In this document: piece by piece, positions 1-11,900 of the stretch
Numbering within the stretch: position 1 is the first letter of the stretch
Layout of the letters: the number at the start of each line of letters is the position of its first letter
NCBI GenBank assembly: GCA_010909165.1
Contig: MU008182.1
Span: forward strand, 558,001-622,000
Reading direction: 5' to 3'
Source: Anthoceros angustus
Lineage: Eukaryota; Streptophyta; Anthocerotopsida; Anthocerotales; Anthocerotaceae
Length of the DNA stretch: 64,000 nt
The notes under the pieces: generated by a model
Told to the model about the DNA's origin: nothing
The model's database searches: none
The model's input: the letters and a program-made list of their open reading frames with translations, nothing else
Made by a program: the position numbers and the translations under genes

Positions 1-454
1 GTCCTTTGCTCAGCAGTTTAGCAAGCGCCCATATTCATAACCTTCACTTCCACGCCAATTGAACAGACCCTCCCGCCCAGATAATAATCCGTCTTGTCAT
101 CAGAGTTTCGGACTTCTTAACGTCTCTTTGAAACCGCTGTGCTCACGATACTCGGGAGCCCACTCCCCGTAATTTCGAGAGAACGAGACTGCCGCGTCTT
201 CGTGATATGCAGAGGGATGAACGATGAAACCAGATGGGAAATTGAAACCCTGGATTCCTGGCGTGTGTTTGTTTGTTTGTCTTTAGTGTATGTAGATACA
301 TCCGGGGGCCGTGTTTTGTGCGGAAAACTTTGGGCTGACCTTGTCTTGCTCTTCATAGATATTCCCTAGTAAGAGGTAACGTTCATCCCCGTCCTTCAGT
401 CGTTTGTCGCACCAAGGGGACACCTGGAGATGTTGATGGATGTCGAAATTGCAG

Positions 455-738
455 AATCACCATGAAACGTGTGACCAAGGTGTCAAGCTCATGAGACCCA
501 CAAGGGCCTTGACGACGAGCAGCACAGATGAGTGTTGGCAGGAGAGTGATGCAATGGTTGAGGCTTTTAGTGTTTTCCGCATTATGTACGTACCATTAGG
601 GGATCGGGCATGAGGAGTTTGCAACACTGAGATAATTCGGACTTCCTTCATCAGATTTCTGCAGATCAACAAGGTGTTGATCTCGCAGAAGAACTGTTGC
701 AGCCTTTCAAGCTTGCAAAGACTACAAGCAACATGTAG
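455..738 (+). CDS. possible 3' end of an unrecognised split gene
   Basis: Two adjacent stretches read as coding exons in one phase. Exon A is 455-589, after the acceptor TTGCAG and ending before GTACCA (45 codons). Exon B is 655-738, after CATCAG and ending in TAG (27 codons plus stop). The joined product ends in an acidic and leucine-rich helix-like tail (DLAEELLQPFKLAK). I do not recognise the family. The gene would start left of the window or in unseen exons in 1-450. The exons are short and rest only on splice consensus and frame, so this could be chance. Confidence 0.3.
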
Positions 739-1102
739 CTCGAAATTAGATCCCTACGCAAGGTGTGCCACCTACTAAATATGTGTCAACTATGGCAAAT
801 ACAATCAATGACAGGATTTAAGGCACAACACGAGACAAGGTTCGAAAGTTCAAAGTCCCTGCTTGTCTGCACAGCAGCAACCAATCTTGCCTCGCCGACT
901 GGTCCGAATTCGGGCAGCAAATGAATAGGTATGTGAGTCCACCGTCCAGTGAGTTCCTCCACCTCCTAAATTGCTTCAGAATCCATCCTGCACCGCCGAA
1001 TGCCACCTAGGAGATCTATGTTACAAAACAAGTGTGCAAATAGTGTGATCCGTCACCTGGCATGCATGCACCATGATATACAGTCCGTCAGTCCCCTCGC
1101 GG

Positions 1103-1843
1103 TCACATACCCATACCCGCCCCCCGCAGGAAGCCACGATCGCTCAAGAACTGAATCAGGTCCTTAGCCATGGCGTCCGGAGAAACAGTGTCCCCACACT
1201 TGGAATATAGATCAAGCACAATCTCCGGCTTCTCAGGCACTTCGTAGGGGTCATCAATCCCAGTGAAGCCTTTCAGCTTGCCAGCCCTTGCGAGCTTGTA
1301 CAGCCCCTTGCAGTCACGCTTCTCACAAACCTCCAAGGGCACCTTCATGTACACCTCGATGAACTCGTCCTTGCTCACCAGGCTCCGCACAAAGTCCCTG
1401 TCCTTTCTGTAAGGAGAAATGAAGCTCACCAGCGTGATAAGCCCGGCATCCGAGAAGAGCTTTGCCACCTCGCCGACTCTCCTGATGTTCTCCTCCCGGT
1501 CAGCCTGAGAGAAGCCGAGGTTCTTGCACAGGCCATGCCGAATGTTGTCCCCATCCAGGACGTAGCTCAGCTTCCCCAGGCCCGTAAGGTACCGCTCGAC
1601 CGCACACGCCACAGTGCTCTTCCCGGATCCGCTGAGCCCCGTGAACCACACAATGCAACCCTTCTGGTCCAGAATGTTCCTGCGATGCTCCTGAGTCACG
1701 CACCCCTGATGCCACTTCACGTTGGGGCACATTTGCGACTGTGCATGTGCCATGGTCGCGAACCTCCGACACCAGGGATTTCCGACCGATTTAGTCGCTC
1801 CCACCAAGGTGGAGGTGGACAACCCTCCCATGTGCTGCAGCAT
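1103..1843 (-). CDS. APK: adenylyl-sulfate kinase (APS kinase), probably plastid-targeted
   Basis: Phosphorylates adenosine 5'-phosphosulfate with ATP to give PAPS, the sulfate donor for sulfotransferases. The uninterrupted 246-residue frame shows the P-loop GLSGSGKST (residues 69-77), DGDN (97-100), the family motif FISPYR (141-146), [10 protein letters not shown] (179-188) and [10 protein letters not shown] (192-201). The first 45 residues or so are rich in Ser, Thr, Gly and basic residues and lack acidic ones, as in an organelle transit peptide. Cys48 (in KWHQGC) and Cys80 (in VACAV) sit where, as I recall, the redox-regulatory cysteine pair lies in the Arabidopsis plastid enzyme; a redox switch is inferred. 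The start at 1843 is the first ATG of the frame; Met31 is a shorter alternative. No intron interrupts the frame. The family call is firm; the targeting is inferred. Confidence 0.93.
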   Translation of the reverse strand: MLQHMGGLSTSTLVGATKSVGNPWCRRFATMAHAQSQMCPNVKWHQGCVTQEHRRNILDQKGCIVWFTGLSGSGKSTVACAVERYLTGLGKLSYVLDGDNIRHGLCKNLGFSQADREENIRRVGEVAKLFSDAGLITLVSFISPYRKDRDFVRSLVSKDEFIEVYMKVPLEVCEKRDCKGLYKLARAGKLKGFTGIDDPYEVPEKPEIVLDLYSKCGDTVSPDAMAKDLIQFLSDRGFLRGAGMGM

Positions 1844-3590
1844 AGGGAAGAGATCTCATTTATCCCACGCCCGCACCAATTCGGAAGAGCCGCAAGCAGG
1901 AAGCAGGAGGCAAGCAAGGAAGCCGAGTCAGTTCGTTCCTGCGGATGGCATTCCTTCAGTCACAGCAATAGCAGGCGCGAGCATGGGCCAGCCGGTGCTC
2001 CGTACGACAAGCGCAGTCTGCAAAGCAGCAGAAAAATTCGGCAGAGCGGCGTGGCCAGGGTCCGCCCCTGGTCACTCATTACACCACAAAGTGCCCCGAC
2101 CTGCGGGATCCCGGTGCCGCATGTTTTCCTCTTCCCAATAATAGACAGTCAGTCGACGCCGCTAGAGAGAAGAGAGAGAGAGAGCGATCCGCTTCCTCGC
2201 CGTGATAACAATTTTGAAAGCACGGAACACCGATCTCGACACGTTGAAAGTGGGGACATGATGTGCGCTGAGCTGAAGAAATAAAGGTGGTCACGAAACG
2301 GCGATCGAGGATCACAAAACAAAACAGGAGGCAGCAAGTGGCCACACTTGGGCCATCAACTGGTCCGTGATCGGATTCGGTGTCATGCCCCAAATACCCT
2401 GACATTCTACTGCTCGATGTCGGGACAAGATATTGACTCCTTCAAAAGCACATGGAACTGGTTGACCCCTCAACGACGGGCCGTTTTGAGTTTTTTTTTT
2501 CAAGGATATTCACCTGAAATTAAAGTAAGATTTTTTTGAAGTCATATTAATAATTTTACGACGAAAACAATAGTAAATTTCCAACAAGATTTTCTTCCAA
2601 CAAGGTATCACATGACTGAAACCAATCAGATCTCAAATTATTCATTCGATCGACATAAAACCGATCCTCAAAGAACACCCTCTTTCTTTACTTCAATGAC
2701 GAGTTTAACGATCAGAAACAGCATGATCCATTTTTCTTATGCAACCAAGGTATTGACATGTGTCCATAATACAAAACATTGAACAAGAGCCCAACAAAAT
2801 CGCGGAGGCACCGGGCCACCATCCTCTCTCTCATGGTTCCGAGTTTGGAGCTTAGCAAAGAAGCAGCTATGGTGTTTGCAAGCCATATGGAATATTAACT
2901 ATGTTATGCATAGTTCTCAGCAAGACTCTTGACCACCGGCTCTAGTGGGTGATGTAGTTCATTAATTTGATCAATTTGAAGAAGTTGCATATATTTACTG
3001 TGACCTCGGGGGTCGCCTTTGATGTCCTCTAGTAGACGGGTTTATTCATCTCTCTTTCCTTAGTACAAACTTACTCATATATACATCACATATTCCGGAA
3101 TTGGGAGCATGGAGTTATGTATTTGTACCCATAAAACCCTTATGGTAGGCCATTTATTAGGGCTGGTCATTGTGCGTTGTTCCTCCCCCATGGCAGGAAG
3201 CATGTTCGCTTAGGTTAGTTTCGCATGAGCCCGTGCCCGGATGCAGGCATCACTACGCGATAGATTGCAAAGCGGAGATGAACCTAAAATTGGTGCATGG
3301 GGCTGGGCTCCCTATTTCACGCAGCCTGGTCTTTATTTAGTGGTGCCAATAGAGTTAGAATTGTTTTTGACCATTGCTTGACGTCGCTTTCATGACTTCC
3401 TTGCTTCCCTTTCATCTTCCTCGGTGTTCCAAAGAAGTCTCTGCAGAATGTTTTCTCCATTCCCATCATGTGTTGGATTTTAGTTCTCCACTACTAGTGG
3501 GCAATCAATCTTAGTGTCCAGCCACTGAAGAGTTACTGCACGGTAGCTCTACAGAGGTTTCATTTTCGCAACTACACTCCGGTCATGGCA
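1844..3590. other. 5' flank of APS kinase grading into AT-rich DNA
   Basis: Bases 1844-2300 are the presumed promoter and leader of the minus-strand APS kinase. They carry a short GAGA tract at 2166-2183 and open frames that look like chance. From about 2490 the DNA becomes AT-rich, with no supportable frame. It may belong to the left part of the Harbinger relic that follows, but I could not find terminal inverted repeats. Confidence 0.4.
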
Positions 3591-3639
3591 AACAATCCTC
3601 ACAAGATGTGTCAAATCCACCAACAAAGAAGGCACGTCG

Positions 3640-4507
3640 ACAGTGGACAGCATAGGAGTTGATTGTGCTACAGGCTGCAAGGAGAAAGCAAGGAGAGAAC
3701 CAAATTCACAATTCGGTGGGCATCTATCTCAACCGAGTGCCTTGACTAGAGTGCCAGCAGGACTGCAGCCCAATCTTACAAAGACAAATGGGAATCTCTC
3801 TTGACTGATTACAAGAAAATCAATGATTTCCAGAAGACTATACCAAGTGGCAAAGATGGATATTGGGCTATGGATTCGAAAAGCAAAGCCAACTACACCC
3901 TACCAACTAACTTCTTTCAAATTGTGTATTTTTTTAAAATTATGTACTTTTTTAAAATTGTGTACTTTTTTAAAATTGTGTACTTTTTTCAAATTGTGTA
4001 CTTTTTTCAAATTGTGTACTTCTTTTAAATTGTGTACTTTCAAATTGTGTATGACCACACGGATTCGTGGTGTAGCTTGGCAACAATGAATCTAGAAGGG
4101 CTTGTCTTTGATTCGTGTAACTTGAATTCAGAGAATGCAAGTGAAGTGCAATTCGAATTGTTTGGAGAAGCTGGTATAGATGGAGTCCAACATAATGAAG
4201 GCACAAATACAAGATCTTGTGAAGAAAATGAAACAAGAAAAGAAAACAGGCTTTCAAGAGTGTTCAAGGGTTGATCCCAGTTTTGCAGGCAAACAAAAAG
4301 GTCCTGGTAGAATCCATGAGCAAGACACACACACAGACCATACAGTTTGAGATGAAGAAACACGGTGACATGGTGGATCTGGAAAAGCAGAAGCTCGAAA
4401 AATCGGAGCAACTAGCAGTCGGTTACATTCATGCTATGACCATAATAGGAGATAGCTTGAACTTCTTGGGAGAATCCATACTTAGAGCAACACAGAAACA
4501 TCACTAG
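3640..4507 (+). pseudogene. Harbinger ORF1-like Myb/SANT (trihelix) protein, broken
   Basis: The reading frame through 3770-3915 gives a trihelix/SANT core (KDKWESLLTDYKKINDF, then GYWAM and a Leu-Pro-Thr-Asn-Phe end). This is the DNA-binding fold of the accessory protein encoded by PIF/Harbinger elements. In-frame stops lie upstream, for example a TAG near 3748. After the core comes an 18-bp minisatellite. Then follow frame fragments with an acidic segment (4090-4270) and a charged coiled-coil-like tail (4271-4507; FEMKKHGDMVDLEKQKLEKS). The parts are in different frames, so it cannot make the full protein. Its function in an intact element would be to bind the transposon ends and carry the transposase into the nucleus. 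Confidence 0.6.
3919..4053 (+). repeat. 18-bp minisatellite inside the SANT relic
   Basis: About seven imperfect copies of a unit close to TTTAAAATTGTGTACTTT. The period is a multiple of three, and the plus strand reads as repeats of K/Q-I-V-Y-F-F. It sits between the DNA-binding core and the tail of the broken ORF1. Confidence 0.85.
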
Positions 4508-4829
4508 CTAGACGCTTTGTCGTCTATGTCTCTCAGTACGAGGAGTATTTTCCCGTACATGTTCTATTAGCACTCGCCGCAATGTCTGAGATTCTGCAGC
4601 ATTATCTTCAATCTAGCAATCTAAGTGCTGTTTGTTCTTCTTGTTTTCCATGTGTATATCCTTCATTTCAGAGATTTATAGTGTGTCTGGCGAATTTTGG
4701 GACAGAAAACTTGGAAAATGAAGGTGAAAAATTTTGCAAGGATCTCCTATGTTTACTGCATCCTACAACATCGCAATAGATCGAAGTAGAAGAGTGTTTC
4801 TAATTAAAAAGGTCGGACTTTGGGTCTAA

Positions 4830-5872
4830 TGCTCAACCCAACACTGGTATGATCAACCAAGGCATGTTAGGGTAACCTGCATCTCCAACAAGGAATTCTC
4901 CCACATGCCCACCTGCCAATTAAGAGCATTGCTGGCCCTTGCAATCGACTACCAGCACACACATCCTTGTAGATTCTTGAGTTCCTCAAAATTCGAGCAT
5001 CGTTGGCATTGCCTGGCCAATCGGTGACAACATCTAAAAATCGTTTGTTAGGCCCTACGATGGCCTGCATGGCCATTTTATACTTCCCATACCTCCCAAA
5101 CCAGTCTCTTGCAAATTCTTGAGGCCCAAATTCGACCTCAAAGTGGGTTGCATTGATAGCCCCACAAAAGTTTGGGATCCCATGCATTCTACTAAAGCCT
5201 TGTTTCACAAGGGCTTGTCTAGACCTTCATCACTAGGCCATGCTAGGTGCCCTTTGCCACAAAGGAGAAGAGCTTTTACAAACCTCATACAGATATCATG
5301 GACAATTGTGGTGCCTACACTAAAACATTCCCCTAGGCTGAAGTAACTATCTCCTTTAGCAAATCTACGTAAAGCCATAGCCATTTATTTGTGGACTGGC
5401 AACACTCTGTCTGGTATGCTGTTAAATCCCTCCACGCTCGGAGTCACCATGAGCAGCTGTACTAACTCACAAAGATAAGAGAAGGAGCTAGGCTTGAAAC
5501 GGAAGAATTGGGCAAACCTTGCTTGATTTGGGACAACAACCACATTTCTATAGAGAAGCCAAAAATCCTTGACACGGGTTTGATGTAATATTGCCCGCAA
5601 TGCAATCCATGCCAAAGCGCTGGCATTTTGTCTAAAGAAGCAAGAATTGCCAAACAAGCATTCAGTCCAAGAATGGATGCTTGCAATTCTATATTTTCGG
5701 CCTCTCCTAGGTGGGTTAACAAATGTATTATAAAGCAATAAGAATCTTCCATTCTCGAAAGTCGATTGGGAAATACCTGCACCTCCAATAACACAATTTT
5801 GTCAATGGCGCTCGCCATGGGTATGGAAGTGATGCAGGCACGGACAAGAGCGCGCACTAAATACAAATGCAC
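4830..5872 (-). pseudogene. PIF/Harbinger transposase (DDE_Tnp_4 type), broken
   Basis: Read from 5872 downwards, the fragments follow the order of a Harbinger nuclease. First come N-terminal pieces (FFRFKPSSFSYLCELVQ, IPDRVLPVHK), then MAMALRRFAKGDSYFSLGE after an in-frame stop. The first catalytic block is GIPNFCGAINATH and the middle is RFLDVVTDWPGNANDARIL. In another frame follows the second catalytic block, GEFLVGDAGYPNMPWL (about 4860-4905). The usual aspartate of the first block (GAIDCTH in active relatives, from memory) is Asn here. At least one nonsense change (near 5386), a frameshift near 5207 and another near 4915 are visible. The last acidic catalytic block is absent. It is inactive. 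Confidence 0.85.
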
Positions 5873-6119
5873 ACAAAAAAATTTACCTGCTATTCCGGTC
5901 GATTACTATCAACCCTCCATTGTTGGTGCCTAGCTGGGTGTTCATTTTGTGCATACGAACAGCCGAACCTGGGCCCTTCAAAATTCCACGGGCTCAGGTT
6001 GGTGCTCGTGAAAAAGCCCTTAGTAGAGTTGGTTGTAGTTCGCTCCTGTTTCTCCCGCTGTGCGCCTTCTCTCTCGGTCCCGTTGCGACCACTAAGCCAG
6101 CTCCAGACTCGTGGGAGCT

Positions 6120-7482
6120 ATGGCCGTTGTATTGGATGTTTCTAGCCACCAGGGGCTGAAGCAGCTGGACGAGTATCTGCTCACGCGGAGCTACATTTCG
6201 GCGTAAGTCATGTCCCTGCCTTTGGCCCTTTTGGTGGATTTGAGTGTTTGGTGAAAGTGCTGTGTATGGTGCTGGTGTCGTGTGTTGCTATCTGCTTTGT
6301 TTGTCTAATTCGGACTAGAGGTTGACATCGTGGTGCATCGTCCAGCTACCAGGCTTCAAAGGATGATCTGGCCGTATACGCTGCTTTGAGGGGGATCCCC
6401 GCCGCCGATCTTATCAATGTCTCCCGGTGGTATAGGCACATCAGCGCTCTCCTGGGCAGCAGGTTGGGAACATAGCACCTGGATCTGGTTTGAGATTGGA
6501 TATCTGTCTTTGCTTTGTGTCCTTGACACTGCGTTTGGCTCGACAGCTTTCAGGGCCAAGGTGCCGGTGTCGTGATCGGAGGCGGGTCCACGAGCCGGGA
6601 GTTCGTCCCTCCTCCGCCGTCTGCCCCTGCCGCTGTGCCGGAGGCTCCTACCACACCTGCTCCTGCGGAGGCTAAGCCAGCTCAGGTAAACTACTGGAAG
6701 AGGGCAAGACTGGCTCCAGTTTGTGGGGAAACTAGTCTAACTGTGTGTTCTTTCCAGCAGGCAGCAGATGACGATGATGACCTGGATCTTTTTGGAGAAG
6801 AGACGGAAGAAGAGAAGGCTGCTGCAGCTGAGCGAGAAGCTGCTCTTAAGAAGGCTGGAGAGAAGAAGAAAGTTGGTCAGTATTGGTGTGCGGGATGTGA
6901 GCTTTTCTCGAGCAGGAGCAGCTTTGCTGTTTGATCGGGATGTGAAGTCTCATTCGCACTTCGTCGGGGGAGTGTTCTGGAACACCCTTGCCCTAATCAT
7001 GTTCATGCTGGTGATATTGGCAGTTGGGAAGTCTTCTGTCCTGCTCGACGTGAAGCCTTGGGACGATGAGACGGACATGGTACAGTTGGAGGATCATGTC
7101 CGCAGGGTTCAACTGCCCGGTCTTTTGTGGGGTGCCTGTAAGTACATATTATTTTCTGGTTCGTGGTATTTTGGTGTCTTGGGATTCTCCTTCCCAGCTT
7201 TAGTCATCCTGTTTGTCTTGCCCGGTGGCCCGCAGCCAAGCTACAGACAGTCGTAGCAGGAATCAAGAAGTTGACAATCATGATGACCATCGAGGATGAT
7301 TTGGTCTCTGTGGATAACCTAATTGAGGATTTTCTGTTGACTGAGCCTGCCTCCAATTACATCCAGAGTTGCGACATTGTTGCTTTCAACAAGATCTGTA
7401 AGTTTCATGCAGCTGTCGTCAGTTTGTATCAAAGTCGTCTCCATGTCGTGTCCTGGCTTCTGACTTCAGTGTTGCCGCAGAA
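6120..7482 (+). CDS. EF1B: translation elongation factor eEF1B beta/delta subunit (EF-1-beta), 7 exons
   Basis: Guanine nucleotide exchange factor that recharges eEF1A with GTP in the cytosol. Inferred exons: 6120-6202, 6346-6462, 6547-6685, 6761-6875, 7024-7137, 7236-7397 and 7481-7482; they join in phase to 243 residues. Seen in order: an N-terminal GST-C-like region ([14 protein letters not shown]), a Pro/Ala-rich linker, the acidic block [12 protein letters not shown], a charged Glu/Lys helix, and the catalytic C-terminal domain ([16 protein letters not shown], then [17 protein letters not shown], ending [11 protein letters not shown]). The stop codon is formed across the last junction (T at 7397 plus AA at 7481-7482). 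Without that splice the frame runs to 7513 and adds about 39 unrelated residues. Exon 4 has a tandem CAGCAG acceptor. Family certain; exact 3' end likely. Confidence 0.93.
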
Positions 7483-8527
7483 CTGGGTTCCTACAATTTT
7501 GGACGGCGTTTAGGACGAGCGTTTAGGATTAGTTGCCAATTCCACTTTTTGGTGGCCTAAATTCGTAGCCCGCAATTTCGTGAGCTATGTGCGACTAAAA
7601 TTTTGACAAAACGATGGAATAACATAATATCCTTCGTGTATGGATTGGCTCTTTGTCGGATGGGTGTCCTGTGTTATGTGCCCAGTCGAGCATGCATTCG
7701 GTGTATCTGTAATTGGTGACCTTTCAAGACCTTCTACATCTCACGCCAGCCCGCAGTATTATTGGTACAAAAGGTACCAATGAATTGAGTGCATAAAGTT
7801 TACTGAGATTCTTAGATAGAGACATAAAATTGACAATGCAGTTTGAAGTTTATAGCGATTATCAACCTTGTGTGCTTGTCAGCTACGAGAGTTCAGATTG
7901 TTCCACAAAGCTGCAAAGTAGAGACAGGTGAATCAGAAAAAATTGCGGACATTACAGAGTACTGCCTTTGAAATGAATGATGAAGGCATCAATCCTGCAC
8001 CTGCCTTGTCATCGTACCCCCTGTGACTCCTACTCCTGAGAACCGATGAAACCAAAAACAGGCTTACTGAACTGAACAAAGATAGCAACTTTGTCTCTTT
8101 GTCCTTGATGGAGTTTGTGTAACAAGCTTGACCGATGGTCTCACAGGATCTGCCGAAAATTACAGCCACAGAGTTCAGGAAATGCAGCCCCTTGAAGGCC
8201 TCGTGTGAAGGAACGATACTCACAAATAAGCCAAGTTTTTGTGCCCTCTCACAAGACGTACCGTAGAGACAAGCCACGGCCTAAACCATGTTAGGAGGAA
8301 GGGCCACCGATATCACGGATTATGAGCTGAAGTCCGATGGTCTCACAGGATCCGCCGACAGTTACAGCCACAGAATTCAGGTAGTGCAGACCCTTGAAGG
8401 CCTCCTGTGAAGGAATGGGCCACCGATACCACGGATCATGACCTGAAATTGGTTTGTTTCTGGAAACCCAAGAGAATAATGAGGATTAGAGTGAAAAGAC
8501 TTGCCACTGTGTATTTACATAACAAGT
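7483..8527. other. 3' region of EF1B and intergenic DNA with a short duplication
   Basis: No supportable gene. The first few hundred bases are probably the EF1B 3' untranslated region. An 83-bp segment at 8131-8213 recurs at 8337-8419 with a few changes (shared start GATGGTCTCACAGGAT). A second short block (GGGCCACCGATA) at about 8300 recurs at about 8427. The array reads as partly open on the minus strand (7933-8277), but I recognise no family. Confidence 0.5.
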
Positions 8528-8599
8528 GCTCTAAATATGAATCGCACTCAGGACCTTCCGCTTCTTTATGCGGTGCTCTAGCCATCTGAGCATCAGAGC
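8528..8599 (-). tRNA. tRNA-like relic (degenerate)
   Basis: A 72-nt minus-strand segment has tRNA layout. The 5' end GCTCTGA pairs with the 3' end TTAGAGC (one G-U). A D-arm-like GCTCAGATGGCTAGAGC follows, then a CCGC/GCGG stem with an odd loop, then a B-box-like GTGCGATTC. One base is missing between acceptor and D-arm, the anticodon loop is irregular and the T stem is weak. It is therefore most likely a tRNA pseudogene or tRNA-derived SINE head, and no anticodon can be assigned. Confidence 0.4.
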
Positions 8600-8940
8600 T
8601 GGACGATCAGATCTTGTAGTTAGGCAAATTATAAACGCTCCTTTTTGGATTATCTAAATATGTGTATGTCATTGCAAGTTGGCGGACACACGAAGCTGGC
8701 ACCACATAACCTCAACCGGCTGGACATGCTTCTATCCATGATGTGGGTTGCGAATGCACTTCTGGCAGGGTGGCTTGAGATGTATCTCTAGGGTAATGGC
8801 GTAAGCTTCTTCATGGAATCCTCATCTTGTGCACTACCTTGTCCGTGGCAGGCCAGTTATGGTGATAACAAATTATTTCAAGCCTAAATAATAGGTTCCC
8901 ACATGTCTAGGTTCCGGCATATGGCATAGCTAGCTTCTGG
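8600..8940. other. 3' flank of the PPR gene
   Basis: Nothing recognisable. I checked this strand for a detached DYW domain, because the PPR protein stops just before one would be expected, and saw none. Confidence 0.5.
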
Positions 8941-11900
8941 TCATGCCCACACACGATGATCTTCCTTTCGATCAACGCATGAAGAGTTCAGATTTGTCCC
9001 TTCTTCCTTTATTTTGGAAAAAAGCTGTTTTAGACTTGCATATATACCTTCACTCTCTGGGTGCTTGTTATCCCCCACCCAGAAACTATGAACCAGCCCG
9101 TCCATGTCTGTCCACCAGCTCTGGCCTGGTTGCTTCCATGCCCCGATTCCAGTTCTCTGCGCCTGCATCTCCTGGGCTTGCTCCCACATCTGGGCGCTGC
9201 TATATATGTTCGACATGGAAACATATGCTGCAGCATCCTTTTTGTCTAGCTTCACGGCTTCATCAAAAGCATGTCGTCCTATCTCCACGTTACTCCACTT
9301 TCGACAAGCACCCATTATGTTGTGCCAAACAGCAGCATCAGGCAGTACAGGCATTGTCCTTGCCAACGCTAGTGCTTCATCCAGTTGGCCTGCGCGACCT
9401 AGGAGATCCACCATGCATGTATAATGCTCCGTCATGGGTGCAATCCCATACTGTCTGCTCATGGCTTCAAAGTACTCTCGCCCCTTCTTCACTAGACCCG
9501 TGTGACTGCATACAGTTAGTACACTGAGGAGTGTCGTGCCGGTTGGTTGTATTCCATCCTTTATCATCATGCGAAACAAGTGAAAGACCACATCACTGTC
9601 TCCTTGACGGGTGTACCCTGCAATCAGTGCATTCCAGGCGTCAACATCTCTTCCTGGCAATGCGTCAAACACCTGCTGTGCATGAACCATGCTCCCAGAT
9701 TTTGCATACATAATTATCAAACTGACAGCTACAAGTCCATCAGCTTGAAGTCCTTGTTCTTCAATCTGTGCATGAAGCTGCCGTCCCAGATGCAAAGCTG
9801 CCAAATTTGCACATGCCTGCAGAAGGCAAACAAATGTGACAGAATCGGGTGCGATGATGCTTTCTTCTTGCATAACCCTGTAAAGATGCAGGGCTTCTTG
9901 CCCCATGCCCTGCTGGGAATACGCTGCTATCATGGCAGTCCAGGTTACCACATTCTTCTGACCAAGTTCATCAAAGACGCCCTCAGCATCCTCTAAGCTG
10001 CCACACTTCGCATACATGTTGACCAAGCTGTTGGCTACAAACACATCAGCATGAATCCCTTGTTCTTTAATCTGTGCATGTAATTGCCTCCCCATCTCCA
10101 AGGCTGAGACACCTTCACTTGCACATGCCTGTAAAAGGCACCCAAATGTAACACAATCCGGTGCGGCAATGCCTTCTTCTTGCATAGCGCTGTATAGATG
10201 AAAGGCTTTCAGTCCCATGCCCTGTTGGGAATATCCTGCTATTAGGGCATTCCATGTCACTACATTCTTTTGACCAAGCCCGTCAAACACGTTTTGAGCA
10301 TCCTCCAAGCTGCCACACTTTGCATACATGTTGACCAAGCTGCAACCGACAACCACATCAGCCTGAAGTCCTTGTTCTCCAATCTGAGCATGGAGCCCCT
10401 TTCCGTTTTCCAAAGCTGGGGCACCCAGACTTGCACATGCCTGCAGAAGGGACACAAATGTCACAGAATTTGGTGCAGCCATTCCTTCTTTGCACATTTC
10501 CCTGTACAAATGAAGGGCTTCCAGCCCCATGCCCTGCTGTGAATATCCAGCAATCATGGCGTTCCACGTTACCACGTCTTTCTTAGGAAGCCCGTCAAAC
10601 ACTCGTTCAGCATCTTCCAAGCTGCCACACTTTGCATACATGTCCACCAAACTGTTGGCTACAAACACATCCTCTTGAAGTCTTTGATCTCTGATTTCTG
10701 CATGAAGCTGCTTCCCCTTCTCCAAACCCGGGGATCCCACACCTGCACATGCCTGCAGGAGGCACACAAACGTCACAGCATTGGGTGTGACAAAGCCTTC
10801 GTCTTGCAAGGCCTTGTAAAGATAAAGCCCTTGGTGACCCATTCCCTGCTGGGAATACCCTGCAATCATGGCATTCCAAGTCACCACATCTTTCTGATGA
10901 AGCCCGTCAAAAATTTTCTGAGCATTTTTCAAGTTGCCACACTTAGCGTATGCTGCGATCAGAGTGGTTGCTGCAACGACACTTTTCTGACCTAGTCCAT
11001 CGAACACAATCTGTGCATCCTTTAGGCTGCCACACTTTGCATACATGTTTACAAGGCTGCCACCTACGACAACATCAACGTCCAGTCCTTGTTCACCAAT
11101 CTGTGCGTGAAGCTGTTTCCCCTTCTCCAAAGCCAGGCTACCGACACTTGCACATGCCTGCAGGAGAGACACGAAAGTCACAGCGTTTGGTACAGCAACG
11201 CCTTCTTCTTGCATAGCACCGTAAAGATGAAGTGCTTCCTGACCCAAGCCTTGCTGGGAGTATCCTGCTATCAGAGCTGTCCAGGTCACCACATCTTTTT
11301 GACCAAGTCCGTCAAACAATTGTTGGGCATCTTCCAAGCTGCCACACTTTGAATACATGTTTACCAAGCTGTTGGCTAAAAGCACATCAGCTTGAAGTCC
11401 TCGTTCTCTAACTTGTGCATGAAGCTGCTTTCCCTTCTCCAAAGCTGGGGTACCCACACGTGCACATGCCTGCAGGAGAGACACTAGTGTGACAGCATTG
11501 GGTACAGCGATGCCTTCTTCTTGCATGGCACTGAACAAATTAAGGGCTTCCTGACCCATACCCTGCTGGGAATATCCTGCTATCAGAGCTGTCCACGTCA
11601 CCACATCCCTTCTACCAAGTCCGTCAAACACTCTTCTGGCATCTTTCAAGCTCCCACACTTCGCATACATATCTATCAGGCAATTAGAAACAAACAAATC
11701 AGGGTCAACCCCACTGGCCAACACATCAGCATGCACCTGCTCCCCAGTTCGTAAGTCTGCTCCCCTTGCGCAAGCCTGAAGGGCTGCTACAAATACATGG
11801 CCATCTGGCTTCACAGGTGACTCGAGCATTCCATGATACAATTGAATGGCCTGCTTAGCTTGTCCATGCTTAACATGTGCAGAGATTATGGAGGACCACA

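Larger units (their letters stand above)
3600..5880. mobile_element. decayed PIF/Harbinger DNA transposon
   Basis: A plus-strand Myb/SANT-like frame and a minus-strand DDE transposase frame lie tail to tail, the two-gene set typical of PIF/Harbinger elements. Both are broken by stops and frameshifts. The limits are set by recognisable coding sequence only; I did not find terminal inverted repeats or a target duplication. Confidence 0.7.

Noticed and set aside
1535-2284. 249-codon plus-strand open frame opposite APS kinase
   Set aside because: Half of it is the antisense of the clearly conserved kinase and the rest lies in its promoter; no domain, no coding bias of its own.
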